The notes: generated by a model not told the origin, from the sequence alone. A stretch of DNA of 64,000 nucleotides from Lactobacillus sp. ESL0677 (GCF_029392875.1 NZ_CP113946.1:1240001-1304000); one strand, 5' to 3'; shown: positions 55,232 to 64,000, counted from the stretch's first letter. Numbers and translations are program-made.

Positions 55232-55240
55232 TTTTAACTC

Positions 55241-56053
55241 CTAAAGTTCATGAACTGCCCGTTCTACAACCTCTTCTGGCGTACCTGACCACAATTTTTG
55301 ACCACCATTATGTTCTTCTTTTTGTAAATGAATCAAAAATTCAATGTTGCCCTTGCCACCCTTAATTGGCGAGTAGTCAACATCAAGGACATTGAAGCCA
55401 ACCTTCAATGCCTGCTCAATTGTGTGTTTAATCACAGCACAATGAACCGCGTGGTCGTGCACGATACCGTGCTTGCCCACATTTTCTGGACCAGCTTCAA
55501 ACTGCGGCTTGATCAGACAGACAGCATCACAACCATCTTTTAAAATTTCAAACATCGGCGGCATAATTAAATCCAGCGAAATAAAAGAAACATCCGTCAT
55601 GGCAAAATCAGGCAAGCCTTGGGTAAAATCTGCTGGCTTGCTATAACGAAAGTTTTGCTTTTCCATGACAACTACACGGGCATCATCGCGCAGCTGCCAC
55701 GCCAGTTGGTTATAACCAACATCGAGGGCATAAACCATCTTGGCACCATTCTGCAATGCCACATCGGTAAAACCACCGGTTGAGGCACCAATGTCTAAAC
55801 AAATTTTATTATTTAAATCAATTTGAAAAGACTTCAGAGCTTTTTCTAACTTGAAGCCGCCACGTGAGACGTACTTTTTGCCATCATCTTTAATATAAAA
55901 TTTTTCATCCTTGGGAAAGCTCGTACCGCTCTTATCAATGCGTTGATGATTATGATCGGATACTAGTCCGGCCATAATTGCGCGCTGCGCTTGCGTTCTT
56001 GAATGAAAAAGGCCCTGTTCTGCCAATAAAATATCTGCTCTTTTTTTCGTCAT
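55241..56053 (-). CDS. TlyA-family rRNA 2'-O-methyltransferase
   Basis: A 270-residue protein with an N-terminal S4 RNA-binding domain (KKRADILLAEQGLF, RAIMAGLVSD) and an FtsJ-like methyltransferase (CLDIGASTGGFTDVALQ, YALDVGYNQLAWQLR, DVSFISLDLIMP). Homologues methylate 16S/23S rRNA cytidines and were first called hemolysins. Starts directly at the ispA stop. Confidence 0.92.
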   Translation of the reverse strand: MTKKRADILLAEQGLFHSRTQAQRAIMAGLVSDHNHQRIDKSGTSFPKDEKFYIKDDGKKYVSRGGFKLEKALKSFQIDLNNKICLDIGASTGGFTDVALQNGAKMVYALDVGYNQLAWQLRDDARVVVMEKQNFRYSKPADFTQGLPDFAMTDVSFISLDLIMPPMFEILKDGCDAVCLIKPQFEAGPENVGKHGIVHDHAVHCAVIKHTIEQALKVGFNVLDVDYSPIKGGKGNIEFLIHLQKEEHNGGQKLWSGTPEEVVERAVHEL

Positions 56054-56920
56054 TTACAGCACCTTTTGGTATAAATCAAGAAAGCCAGCTAATACACTAC
56101 CATTCAAACCAGCTAAACTGTCTTGGCCATGCTTAACCAAGCCAGTTAATTCCTGACGACTCTGCTCAATTCCCAGCAAAGTTAAAGTGTTATTCTTGCC
56201 TTCTTCTTGATCCTTATGAGTTGCCTTGCCGGCTTCCTCACTCGTTTCTACAACATCAACCAAATCATCATAAATTTGGTATGAACGACCAAAGTCATGT
56301 GCAAATGCCATCAGTTTAGCCTTTTTATCAGGATCAGTTCCAGCGTAGGTTGCCGCCATCTCAACGCAAGCAAGGATGAGACAACCAGTCTTCAACCATT
56401 CCATTCGATTGATGAACTGAGCATCGTCGGCTACGCTAGCATTATTGGTCGAATCAATGTCGAGATATTGACCGCCAACCATGCCATTAGGACCCACTGC
56501 CTGAGTAATGATTTTAACCAAATCAGCAGAATGGCTGCCTGAGGCAATCCATTCAATTCCCATTGGCAATAATGCATCCCCAGCTAAAATCGCTTCGGCT
56601 TCGCCCCACTTTTTATGGCTAGTCAACTTACCCCGGCGATAATCATCATTATCCATCGCTGGCAAATCATCATGAATTAATGAATAGGTATGAATTAATT
56701 CAATGCCGCAAGCAATGCGAACTTCTGGTTCACTAATCGGCTTATCTAACGCAGCCAAAGTCGCTAAAAACAGCAGTGGGCGTAATCTTTTACCACTAGC
56801 CATTACTGAGTAAGCCATAATCTGGCTAATCTTTTGATCATCAACTTCACTTGCTAAATGCTTTGTTAAATATTCATCAACAACTGGTGTCCATTTAGTT
56901 CTAAATTCTTTAAAAGTCAT
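56054..56920 (-). CDS. ispA: Polyprenyl diphosphate synthase (farnesyl/geranyl type)
   Basis: A 288-residue E-isoprenyl synthase. First Asp-rich motif DDLPAMDND, second YQIYDDLVDVVE, and GKRLRPLLFLATLAAL. Supplies farnesyl diphosphate for undecaprenyl carrier. ATG at 56920 is 5 nt after AGAGGAA, 1 nt after the xseB stop; a longer frame by eight codons is less likely. Confidence 0.93.
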   Translation of the reverse strand: MTFKEFRTKWTPVVDEYLTKHLASEVDDQKISQIMAYSVMASGKRLRPLLFLATLAALDKPISEPEVRIACGIELIHTYSLIHDDLPAMDNDDYRRGKLTSHKKWGEAEAILAGDALLPMGIEWIASGSHSADLVKIITQAVGPNGMVGGQYLDIDSTNNASVADDAQFINRMEWLKTGCLILACVEMAATYAGTDPDKKAKLMAFAHDFGRSYQIYDDLVDVVETSEEAGKATHKDQEEGKNNTLTLLGIEQSRQELTGLVKHGQDSLAGLNGSVLAGFLDLYQKVL

Positions 56921-56921
56921 A

Positions 56922-57164
56922 TTATTCCTCTGGTGCTGCTGCATTATTTGGATCTAGCTGGTGCTCTGTCCCGTCACTATCAATTAATTTAGCAACAGTT
57001 TCTTCAGCTGCCGTCAATTTTTGATTCAAATCACGGCTCAACTTGACTCCTGCCTGGAATTCCTTCAAAGCATCTTCTAGTGGCACGTTGCCGTTTTCCA
57101 AGTTTGCTACAATCTTTTGTAATTCCGTTAATTGTTCTTCAAAATTATTCTTCTTTGTTGCCAT
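56922..57164 (-). CDS. xseB: Exodeoxyribonuclease VII small subunit
   Basis: An 80-residue XseB (NFEEQLTELQKIVANLENGN, PLEDALKEFQAGVKL), with an acidic Ala/Pro tail. Overlaps xseA by 20 nt. Forms the Exo VII complex. Confidence 0.95.
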   Translation of the reverse strand: MATKKNNFEEQLTELQKIVANLENGNVPLEDALKEFQAGVKLSRDLNQKLTAAEETVAKLIDSDGTEHQLDPNNAAAPEE

Positions 57165-58512
57165 CGTTTGTTCTCCTAACTGACTTTACAATTGCCTTGG
57201 CATTACCATCTTTAAAGTGTAAGTTAATTTCATCTTTTACTTTAAGCTGCACGACTGAACTAACAGTTTCCCCCTGATTATCAGTTGCATACGCAAAGCC
57301 GCGATTTAATGTTTGCAAGGGACTATAATCATTCAATTGCTGGCCAATTTGCCCTAATTGGTGGCGTTTTTCTCTTAACATATTAGTCATATTAGTCTGC
57401 AATTTTTGATAATAAAAATCTTCTTGCTGCAACATCTGCCTAATTTGACCAGTTAGATTAGTCCCAAGCAATGCTTGCTTAGACAACTGGTAACGCTGGC
57501 GAGAACGCTCTAATTGGTGTTGCATATTATTAATTAACCGCTCACGCAGCATATCTAATGTTTGTGCTTGCTCATCGTATAACCGCGTTGGCTCACGCAT
57601 AATCACCGAATTATTAATCCGATTAAGAGCGTCTCGCCGCACGCGAATTATATTTTGCATGCTTGACAATAAACTGCTCTGTAATTGATGAATATTAGCT
57701 AATTCATCCGGTAAATTTGGTGTTGCATATTCCGCAGCTGCAGTTGGTGTTGCTGCGCGACTATCAGCTACTAAATCACACAGCGTTGTGTCAGTTTCAT
57801 GACCAACTGAAGAAATTACGGGCATCGACATCGCGTAAACTTGCCGCACAACTGCTTCTTCATTAAACGGCCACAAATCTTCAAGCGACCCACCACCACG
57901 ACCAATGATCATGACGTCATATTTATCACCATACGACGAAATTTGCTTCATTGCAGCTATAAGCGATGCGGCAGCACGGTCGCCTTGAACTTGTGCTGGA
58001 AATAAGTCAACTTCAGCATGGGGAAAGCGCCGATTAACAGTTACCAAAATATCGTGAATAACGGCACCCGAAGCACTTGTAATTACCGCAATATGATCGG
58101 GAAAATGTGGCAGTGCTCGTTTATGCTCTTGCGCAAATAAGCCTTCCTTAGCTAGCTTGGCTTGCAATTGCTGCAGCTGCTCATAAAGCGCACCTAATCC
58201 AGCTGGCTCCATTGATTCAGCGTAAAACTGATAAGACCCCTGCGGACCATAGACACTAACATAGCCGGTCACAAAGACCTTCATGCCCTCTTCTGGTCGA
58301 AATTTAACTTTATCAAAGTAAGACCGAAACATGACCACATTGATTTTGGATTTTTCATCTTTTAACGAAAAATATTGATGTGAATTACGCCGAAAACGAA
58401 AATTTGACAATTCACCTTGCAAAAAGACTTTGTGCAAATAAGGATCATTTTTAAATTTTTGCGTAATGTAATAATTCAAATCCGTAACGGTAAGATATTT
58501 ATTATCTGCCAT
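57145..58512 (-). CDS. xseA: Exodeoxyribonuclease VII large subunit
   Basis: A 455-residue subunit: N-terminal OB fold, catalytic core (ITSASGAVIHDI, IGRGGGSLEDLWPFNEE, SVGHETDTTLCDLVAD) and C-terminal coiled coil. Degrades single-stranded DNA. ATG overlaps folD by 11 nt; AAGGAG upstream. Confidence 0.96.
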   Translation of the reverse strand: MADNKYLTVTDLNYYITQKFKNDPYLHKVFLQGELSNFRFRRNSHQYFSLKDEKSKINVVMFRSYFDKVKFRPEEGMKVFVTGYVSVYGPQGSYQFYAESMEPAGLGALYEQLQQLQAKLAKEGLFAQEHKRALPHFPDHIAVITSASGAVIHDILVTVNRRFPHAEVDLFPAQVQGDRAAASLIAAMKQISSYGDKYDVMIIGRGGGSLEDLWPFNEEAVVRQVYAMSMPVISSVGHETDTTLCDLVADSRAATPTAAAEYATPNLPDELANIHQLQSSLLSSMQNIIRVRRDALNRINNSVIMREPTRLYDEQAQTLDMLRERLINNMQHQLERSRQRYQLSKQALLGTNLTGQIRQMLQQEDFYYQKLQTNMTNMLREKRHQLGQIGQQLNDYSPLQTLNRGFAYATDNQGETVSSVVQLKVKDEINLHFKDGNAKAIVKSVRRTNDGNKEE

Positions 58513-59350
58513 GATTTCTCCTTGTTAGCTTAACCACTTGCTCCATCAGTGATTCAACTGTTAGTGGGCCAATGCCGCCAGGAACTGGAGAAATGTAACT
58601 TGCCTTGGGTGCAACCTCGTCAAAATTAACATCACCGATAGTTCGACCATTAACCCGATTAATCCCGACGTCGACAACAATGGCATCTTGCTTAATCATC
58701 TCAGCTGATACCAAACCAGCATGCCCAGCCGCTGACACTAAAATATCTGCCCTCTTAGTATATTCGGAAAGGTTCTTAGTCTTCAAGTGTAAAATGGAAA
58801 CTGTTGCATTTTGTTCCAGCATTAAAGCAGCCAATGGCTTACCAACAATACTGCTGCGACCAATGATTACGACATTTTTACCTTGTAAATTAATTTGGTA
58901 ATGTTTTAACAAAGCTAAAATACCGTGAGCAGTTGCCGGTTCAACAAAGTGATCGCCGCGCCACAAGCGCCCGACGTTGCTCGGCGTCAAGCAATCAACG
59001 TCCTTGTCAGGACTAATATGTTCTAAAGCCTCATTTAAATCAATTTGCTCAGGTACTGGCAATTGAATCATAATGCCGTTAACTTGTGAATTAACATTTA
59101 ACTGGTCAATCAATGCTAACAAATTTGCTTGGCTTTCATCAGCTGGCAATTGATAAACTTTCTGCGCAATTCCAATTTCCTGTGCACGTCTTTTTTTCGT
59201 CCGCAAGTATATTTTACTGCCTGAATCATCACCAATATTAATTACGCAAAATAATGGCTCAATTCCTTGCTCTTTTAATGCACTAACCTGCTGCTGCAAT
59301 TTACCCGCTAGTAAGTTAGCCAAGCTTTTACCGTCCAGAATCTGCCCCAT
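58502..59350 (-). CDS. folD: Bifunctional methylene-THF dehydrogenase/cyclohydrolase
   Basis: A 282-residue FolD of one-carbon metabolism. YLRTKKRRAQEIGI carries the catalytic Lys; IQLPVPEQID, PDKDVDCL and NVVIIGRSSIVGKP bind folate and NADP. ATG at 59350 has AAAAGGA upstream; a 12-codon extension would run back towards the terminator at 59369-59397. Formyl-THF made here feeds fmt. Confidence 0.96.
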   Translation of the reverse strand: MGQILDGKSLANLLAGKLQQQVSALKEQGIEPLFCVINIGDDSGSKIYLRTKKRRAQEIGIAQKVYQLPADESQANLLALIDQLNVNSQVNGIMIQLPVPEQIDLNEALEHISPDKDVDCLTPSNVGRLWRGDHFVEPATAHGILALLKHYQINLQGKNVVIIGRSSIVGKPLAALMLEQNATVSILHLKTKNLSEYTKRADILVSAAGHAGLVSAEMIKQDAIVVDVGINRVNGRTIGDVNFDEVAPKASYISPVPGGIGPLTVESLMEQVVKLTRRNHGR

Positions 59351-59368
59351 CAATAATTCCTTTTCTAT

Positions 59369-59397
59369 AAAAATAGCCGGCTTCACAGCCGACTATT
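59369..59397 (-). terminator. Internal terminator between nusB and folD
   Basis: 11-bp stem with one wobble (59372-59382 with 59387-59397), 4-nt loop, followed by TTTTT on the minus strand. Likely attenuates readthrough from asp23-nusB. Confidence 0.75.
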
Positions 59398-59399
59398 AG

Positions 59400-59798
59400 T
59401 TATTTTTCAACAAAATTTGCCAAAACACCATTAATAAATGGTTTAGTCTTTGGATCGGCAAACTCATCACATAAATTTAAAGCCTCATTTACTGCTGCCT
59501 TAGGCTCGATTTCATCACTATACTTAATTTCGTATAAGGCAACTTCCAGAATAGCAAGAGTAATTTGATTAATTCGGTTAATCCGCCAGTTCTTCTTTAA
59601 GTGACTAGCAAGTTCACCCTTCAACTCATCCCGTTTAGTAATTACGCCTTCAATTAGAGTTTTCGAATAAGCAGAAAGTTCTTTTAAATCAAGCGCTATA
59701 ACAGTTTTAGCTTCAACATCTGCCGGCAGCATTTTAATATCTTGATTAGCCAAATAAACCGCCTGCATCGCAACTCTACGACTCTCGTGTTGATTCAT
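59400..59798 (-). CDS. nusB: Transcription antitermination factor NusB
   Basis: A 132-residue NusB (NQHESRRVAMQAVY, INQITLAILEVALYEI, AVNEALNLCDEF). Acts in rRNA antitermination with NusE. The ATG used (59798) gives the family's usual N-terminus; an upstream frame of 21 codons is read from within the yqhY gene, which it overlaps by 23 nt. Confidence 0.93.
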   Translation of the reverse strand: MNQHESRRVAMQAVYLANQDIKMLPADVEAKTVIALDLKELSAYSKTLIEGVITKRDELKGELASHLKKNWRINRINQITLAILEVALYEIKYSDEIEPKAAVNEALNLCDEFADPKTKPFINGVLANFVEK

Positions 59799-60234
59799 TT
59801 TTACTCTTTTCATCAATGTCGGGAAACAGCTTTGAAGTTTCACTGTTATCCTTGTCCTCATCCTCTGGGAAGACTAATCCGGTCACGTGAACGTTAATTT
59901 CTTTAAGGGTTAAGTCGGTCATCTGCTTAACTTGCTCTAGCAAACTGCTTTGCAAAGTCATTGCAACCTTAGGAACATAACTGCCCGCTTCAACGTTAAT
60001 ATAAACTTCAGCAATCAAGTTATGGTCTTCGTCAAGACTCACTGTAACACCCTTACTGCGATCCTCGCGTCCTAAAACCCGGTTAATCCCAGATCTGACA
60101 CTGCCGCGCATTCCGGCAACACCGTCAACTTTTTCGGCAGCAATGCCCATGATAACTTCAATAACACTAGGATCAATTTCAATTTCTTCACCGTTATTTT
60201 TATCGTCTAAGACAATTTTTGAACTATCTGCCAT
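59776..60234 (-). CDS. Asp23/Gls24 family protein (YqhY)
   Basis: A 152-residue Asp23 protein (IDPSVIEVIMGIAAEKVDGVAGMRG, cited by its 'VDGVAGM' core; VEAGSYVPKVAMTLQ). In Bacillus the equivalent gene yqhY lies between acetyl-CoA carboxylase genes and nusB; here efp is upstream and nusB downstream. Acidic C-terminal tail. Confidence 0.9.
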   Translation of the reverse strand: MADSSKIVLDDKNNGEEIEIDPSVIEVIMGIAAEKVDGVAGMRGSVRSGINRVLGREDRSKGVTVSLDEDHNLIAEVYINVEAGSYVPKVAMTLQSSLLEQVKQMTDLTLKEINVHVTGLVFPEDEDKDNSETSKLFPDIDEKSKNESTRES

Positions 60235-60252
60235 TTTGTTTACCTCGAAAAA

Positions 60253-60822
60253 CTACTTATTTGCGCGAGATACGTATGTACCGTCTGCTGTATTAATAGT
60301 TAGCACATCGCCTTCATTGATGAAGAACGGAACGTTAACTACCAATCCAGTTTCCATAGTCGCTGGTTTACCACCACCGGAAGAAGTATCACCTTTGATA
60401 TTAGGTTCTGTTTTAGCAACTGCTAAATCAACAGTATTGGGAAGTTGAATTCCCAAAGTTTTGCCATCGTGCATAATGACACTAACATCCATATTTTCCT
60501 TAAGATAATTAGCTTCATCCTTAACTTGTTCGTTAGCAATAGCTAATTGGTCATAAGTGGTTGTGTCCATGAAAACATAACTTGAACCATCATTGTACAA
60601 GTATTGCATAGCCTTGGTTTCAATTTCTGCAGTTTCTACCTTAGCAGTCGAACGGAAAGTATTTTCCTGAACTGCACCTGTAGTCAAGCTCTTAAGCTTT
60701 GAACGAACAAAAGCACTACCCTTACCTGGCTTTACGTGTTGGAATTCAACAATCCGCCATAAATCATTATTAAATTGAATGGTTAGACCGTTCTTAAATT
60801 CGTTAACTGAAATCATTGTCAT
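60253..60822 (-). CDS. efp: Elongation factor P
   Basis: A 189-residue EF-P, which relieves ribosome stalling at proline runs. Three OB-like domains; the tip loop reads [13 protein letters not shown] with Lys34 at the tip. C-terminal signature [15 protein letters not shown] at 60822 after GAGG; ATG two codons later is possible. Confidence 0.96.
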   Translation of the reverse strand: MTMISVNEFKNGLTIQFNNDLWRIVEFQHVKPGKGSAFVRSKLKSLTTGAVQENTFRSTAKVETAEIETKAMQYLYNDGSSYVFMDTTTYDQLAIANEQVKDEANYLKENMDVSVIMHDGKTLGIQLPNTVDLAVAKTEPNIKGDTSSGGGKPATMETGLVVNVPFFINEGDVLTINTADGTYVSRANK

Positions 60823-60892
60823 ATTGAGTACCTCATCTCCATAATATATCTTACCAATTTGCGCATAATTTTACTATTAATAATATTTAAAT

Positions 60893-62002
60893 TTACAAAG
60901 AAATTAATTCATCTTTAGGTAGGGTAGATAAGGTTTCCGGCGTTTGATCGTGAACCAAAATATCGTCTTCAATCCTTACACCACCCTTATTTGGTAAATA
61001 AATTCCCGGCTCAACGGTGTGAACCATGTTGTTAACCAGCTCCTGTTTACCAAATGGCAAAGCAGGTTGACACAATTCATGAATCTCTAAGCCAATACCA
61101 TGACCGATGCCATGACCAAAATATTCACCATAGCCTTGCTCTTTAATATAATCACGAGCCGCCTTGTCAACATCACGACCGTGATTGCCAGCAACTGCCG
61201 CAACAATCCCGCGCCTTTGCGCTTCGTGCACAATGTCGTAAATCTTGGGCATTTCACGGTCGACCTTGCCGACAGAAACAGTGCGCGTAATATCAGCTGC
61301 GTAGCCATGATAGAAAGCACCAAAGTCAATCACTACCATGTCGCCGTCAGCAATCATCTTGCTACTTGCAACGCCATGAGCCCAAGCTGATCGAACACCA
61401 GAAGCGATAATTGTATCAAAACTTGGGCCATCGCCGCCATTAACCTTAAACAGATAATCAAGCTTAGCACCGATATTACGTTCGACTGCACCAGGCTTAA
61501 CTAATGGCAAAATCCCATTAAAACTATCCATTGAAATGTTGATTGCCTGCCGCAAAGCTGCAAGTTCTAGCTCATCTTTCACGTTGCGGACGCGTTCAAC
61601 GAGTTCTTCACAAATAATAAATTCAATTTCTGGATTTAACTTTTGCAAATTAGCAAATTCAACCGCCGAAACAAATTCACCTTCAATCAGGACCTTTTTA
61701 AGATTAGTTTGCCCTAGCTGGTTGCTAATTTCTGCGTCTTGATCGCCGTGCTTCATAATTACCGTTAATTCACCGGGAGCCTGTGCCTTAATCTGACCAG
61801 CAAATCTGGAGTCCGATAATAAAATACGGTCTCCTTGAGCTGTTAAAATTAACTGAGCTTCTTCACCAGTGAAGTTGGTTAAATAGCGATAATTAGCCTG
61901 ATTAAAGATTAGCAAACCATCAGCGTTCTGCGCCTTAATAAGTTCTGTAACTTCAGCAATTCGTCTATTTAAAAGTGTTAATAATTGGTCTTGTTCATCC
62001 AT
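60893..62002 (-). CDS. Xaa-Pro peptidase, M24B family
   Basis: A 369-residue metallopeptidase of the aminopeptidase P/prolidase group. N-terminal creatinase-like domain, then the pita-bread domain with metal ligands in VIDFGAFYHGYAADITR, GHGIGHGIGLEIHE, VEPGIYLP and GGVRIEDD. Starts at ATG 62002 behind AAGAGGTG. Cleaves proline-containing peptides; neighbouring efp, which also concerns proline, is a frequent pairing. PepP versus PepQ cannot be settled. Confidence 0.9.
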   Translation of the reverse strand: MDEQDQLLTLLNRRIAEVTELIKAQNADGLLIFNQANYRYLTNFTGEEAQLILTAQGDRILLSDSRFAGQIKAQAPGELTVIMKHGDQDAEISNQLGQTNLKKVLIEGEFVSAVEFANLQKLNPEIEFIICEELVERVRNVKDELELAALRQAINISMDSFNGILPLVKPGAVERNIGAKLDYLFKVNGGDGPSFDTIIASGVRSAWAHGVASSKMIADGDMVVIDFGAFYHGYAADITRTVSVGKVDREMPKIYDIVHEAQRRGIVAAVAGNHGRDVDKAARDYIKEQGYGEYFGHGIGHGIGLEIHELCQPALPFGKQELVNNMVHTVEPGIYLPNKGGVRIEDDILVHDQTPETLSTLPKDELISL

Positions 62003-62101
62003 TGCGTGCACCTCTTACGGAAAAATACTTAATTCTATTTTACCGCTAAAAACGCACGTTTGACTATCCTACTTAAATATTAAATAAAATTAAAAATGCA
62101 T

Positions 62102-62137
62102 AAAAAAGACGAGAAGCACGTGCTTTTCGTCTTTTTC
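62102..62137 (-). terminator. Terminator after rpmA
   Basis: Long inverted repeat 62103-62136 with central GCACGTGC and A6/T5 ends, 13 nt past the rpmA stop. Confidence 0.8.
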
Positions 62138-62149
62138 TTAAGAACTAAA

Positions 62150-62443
62150 TTACTTAGCTTCTTCTTCGACTGGAATAACAGAAACTTGCTTTCTGTATTT
62201 GTCCAACCGTTCAAACTTAACAACACCGTTTACTAATGCAAACAATGTATCGTCTCCACCTTTACCAACGTTTTGGCCTGGGTGAATGTGTGTACCACGT
62301 TGACGGTAAATAATAGTACCTGCGTGGATAGTTTGACCATCAGCAGCCTTAGCGCCTAAACGACGACCAGCTGAGTCACGACCGTTAGCAGTAGAACCTC
62401 CACCCTTGTGGTGGGCAAATAATTTAAGACCTAAAATATTCAT
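62150..62443 (-). CDS. rpmA: 50S ribosomal protein L27
   Basis: A 97-residue L27. It begins [20 protein letters not shown]: the mature protein should start at the AHHKGG or HHKGG, so there is a 9-10-residue N-terminal extension ending LFA, the type removed by the Prp protease in Firmicutes. The core [18 protein letters not shown] is standard. GAGGTG precedes ATG. It follows rplU by only 17 nt, with no prp/ysxB gene in between. Confidence 0.97.
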   Translation of the reverse strand: MNILGLKLFAHHKGGGSTANGRDSAGRRLGAKAADGQTIHAGTIIYRQRGTHIHPGQNVGKGGDDTLFALVNGVVKFERLDKYRKQVSVIPVEEEAK

Positions 62444-62460
62444 ATCATTTCACCTCTGAA

Positions 62461-62772
62461 TTAAGCTTCAATTTTTTCAACTGTAACCTTAGTATAAGGT
62501 TGACGGTGACCATATTTTGAATGTGAGTGCTTCTTAGGCTTGTACTTGAAAGTAACAACTTTCTTTTCCTTGCCTTGCTTTTCAACTTTAGCAGTTACTT
62601 TAGCACCCTTAACTAATGGGCTGCCGATTTTAACATCTTTACCATCAGAAACAAGAATGACTTCATCAAAGGTAACTTCTTTGCCTTCTTCTACATCAAG
62701 CTTTTCTACAAAAATAGCGTCGCCTTCAGCAACTTTGTATTGCTTACCACCGGTTTTAATAATTGCGTACAT
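62461..62772 (-). CDS. rplU: 50S ribosomal protein L21
   Basis: A 103-residue L21 ([39 protein letters not shown]). GGAGGTG before ATG. Preceded by an L21 leader and a promoter at 62889-62917. Confidence 0.97.
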   Translation of the reverse strand: MYAIIKTGGKQYKVAEGDAIFVEKLDVEEGKEVTFDEVILVSDGKDVKIGSPLVKGAKVTAKVEKQGKEKKVVTFKYKPKKHSHSKYGHRQPYTKVTVEKIEA

Positions 62773-62784
62773 TACTGCACCTCC

Positions 62785-62880
62785 AAAAAATACTTAGACT
62801 CGCCAATCGAGGTGCTTTTTTAAAAAAGACTTTTTACCTCGAAATGTGCGGTTGCAGATGTGGAGGTCTCCACAAATACA
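62785..62880 (-). ncRNA. L21 leader RNA
   Basis: The rplU leader has a 6-bp stem (62808-62813 with 62836-62841, CGAGGT/ACCTCG) and a GC-rich upstream hairpin with 7-bp arms (62859-62865 with 62868-62874). Its 3' end carries the ribosome site GGAGGTG. Position and stems fit the L21 leader family of Firmicutes; no covariance search was made. Confidence 0.6.
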
Positions 62881-62888
62881 ACTACTTT

Positions 62889-62917
62889 ATGATACTCCCC
62901 TTATGAGAAGTTGGCAA
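62889..62917 (-). promoter_or_regulatory. Promoter of rplU-rpmA
   Basis: Minus strand TTGCCA (62912-62917), 17-nt spacer, TATCAT (62889-62894), at the head of the L21 leader. Confidence 0.75.
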
Positions 62918-63002
62918 TAAAAAATTCTTGAATATTAATAATGTATTGCCTGTTAACCTGGAATTAAGCAGCACTTTTACATTAGAAATTACTTGTCTAA
63001 AT

Positions 63003-63842
63003 TTATATTTGCCACTTGCCGCCATGAACTTTGGCAATATTTTCAGTAACAATAAACGCTTCGCCGTCAATTGCCCGCACTTTAGCAACTAGTTGTCCAT
63101 ATTCATTAGGGTTAACCACGATTACTAGCTGCTGCTTATCTTCGTCGCTATAACCACCAACGACATTGTACACAGTCAGACCATCATAATCCTGCTGCAG
63201 CATCTCTTTAATCTGCCCAAGGTTTTCATTACTCATAATGGTTACCTGATATTTTTTGTCTAAGCCTGTTTCGGTATAGCGCATTGTTAACGTAGTAATA
63301 ATTTGCGAAAAAGCCGCCAGCAAGACTGCCTCGATGCCGTCGACAAAGACGTTCAATAGTATAATTGACATATCAAGCATTAGCAACGTTAAAGTTGGTT
63401 CAAGATAAAAATATTTCTTAAAAATTAATGGTGGGATTGTAGTCCCTCCAGCCGACGCGTTAATTCGATAAAGCATCGAGACGCCGATGCCCATTAAGAC
63501 ACCGCCATAAATAACCGCCAGCATGTTATTTGAAGTTAGTTTAAAGCTCGGTGTTATTACCATTAAAACTGGCAATAACAGACTGCCTAAAGCCGCCTTT
63601 TTTAATGTTTCTTTACCTAAAAAAATTGTTGCTAAAATTAGCAAAAGCACGTTTACAACCAGAACCGTTACCGAGCGATTAATACCCCAAACAGCATCAA
63701 CTAATATCGCAATTCCCGTGGAGCCACCGGCTGCGATATTAATTGGCGCATAAAAGAAGTTAATTGCAATCGTGATTATTTCCAGCCCCGCTAAGAAAAA
63801 TAACCAATATTGCCACGTATGTGTTTGTTTATTAATTGTCAT
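63003..63842 (-). CDS. YitT family membrane protein
   Basis: A 279-residue protein with five to six TM helices (about 12-195) and a cytoplasmic C-terminal DUF2179 domain (about 200-275; YQVTIMSNENLGQIKEML, EAFIVTENIAKVHGG). N-terminal NFFYAPINIAAGGSTGIAIL is typical of YitT. Role unknown. GGAAGGAAG precedes ATG. No clear terminator before rplU. Confidence 0.9.
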   Translation of the reverse strand: MTINKQTHTWQYWLFFLAGLEIITIAINFFYAPINIAAGGSTGIAILVDAVWGINRSVTVLVVNVLLLILATIFLGKETLKKAALGSLLLPVLMVITPSFKLTSNNMLAVIYGGVLMGIGVSMLYRINASAGGTTIPPLIFKKYFYLEPTLTLLMLDMSIILLNVFVDGIEAVLLAAFSQIITTLTMRYTETGLDKKYQVTIMSNENLGQIKEMLQQDYDGLTVYNVVGGYSDEDKQQLVIVVNPNEYGQLVAKVRAIDGEAFIVTENIAKVHGGKWQI

Positions 63843-63992
63843 CTCATCTTCCTTCCAAAATAAAATTATTACTTCATATTATAATAAGAAAACAAAATTC
63901 TCTTCAAGAAATAAACAAAAAAGTATTAATTTATTGTAAAAATCAACATAAGATATACTTAATATTTTTTATAACAGATTTAGGAGATTGCA

Positions 63993-64000
63993 ATGCAAAC
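63993..64000 (+). CDS. Start of a plus-strand gene cut by the window edge
   Basis: AGGAG (63982-63986) stands 6 nt before an ATG at 63993; only MQ and part of the third codon are visible, so no function can be given. Confidence 0.5.

Noticed and set aside
1..64000. CRISPR arrays, tRNA or rRNA genes, prophage
   Set aside because: No repeat-spacer pattern, cloverleaf, rRNA sequence or phage gene module was seen.

Overview
This window looks like chromosome from a low-GC lactic acid bacterium, most likely Lactobacillus in the strict sense. The evidence is AT-rich DNA with strong AGGAGG-type ribosome sites, a peptide/amino-acid scavenging gene set (oppDFBC with two oppA copies, C69 dipeptidase PepD, M24B Xaa-Pro peptidase, amino-acid permeases), a cyclopropane fatty acid synthase, a cysteine-less L28, and gene clusters in the order usual for lactobacilli. 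Species cannot be fixed by eye. Most genes are on the minus strand, so the clusters read right to left. There are no tRNA, rRNA or CRISPR features. One intact IS is present.

Layout: 1-3.4 kb carries the start of rpsB with its leader, a tRNA-methyltransferase/GIY-YIG fusion, plsC and cfa. 3.4-8.6 kb carries a GlcD-like FAD oxidase and a heterodimeric ABC exporter. 8.6-11.5 kb carries yneF, ynzC, lexA, a UDG-like protein and a nucleoside phosphorylase. 11.5-13.1 kb is an IS110-family element whose 5' non-coding end folds like a bridge RNA. 13.2-17.1 kb is rpsP-rimM-trmD-rplS with ylxM-ffh upstream. 17.3-21.8 kb holds two tandem paralogous permeases and pepD, lying between ylxM-ffh and ftsY. 21.8-27.4 kb is rnc-smc-ftsY. 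27.5-35.4 kb is the oligopeptide transport locus. 35.4-40.8 kb is asp23-fakA-recG-plsX-acpP (phospholipid precursor supply), divergent from rpmB.

41.2-51.8 kb is one long minus-strand cluster: gmk-rpoZ-priA-fmt-rsmB-stp-prkC-rsgA-rpe-thiN. It covers nucleotide supply, replication restart, translation initiation, Ser/Thr phospho-signalling and ribosome assembly. At 51.86 kb a plus-strand promoter covered by three LexA-type boxes drives a small 91-residue protein. 52.2-60.2 kb is asp23(yqhY)-nusB-folD-xseA-xseB-ispA-tlyA-recN-GNAT-ASCH. 60.2-64 kb holds efp, an Xaa-Pro peptidase, rplU-rpmA with an L21 leader and no prp gene between them, a YitT-family membrane protein, and the first codons of a plus-strand gene.

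The best leads for something new are: (1) the IS110 element with a two-loop bridge-RNA-like fold at 11637-11780; (2) the small SOS-type gene at 51935-52210, whose third operator is a perfect 12-nt match (opposite strand) to the box in the lexA promoter; (3) two perfect palindromes in the opp leader; (4) an L27 with a processable N-terminal extension but no neighbouring Prp protease. Most of the remainder is ordinary core genome.
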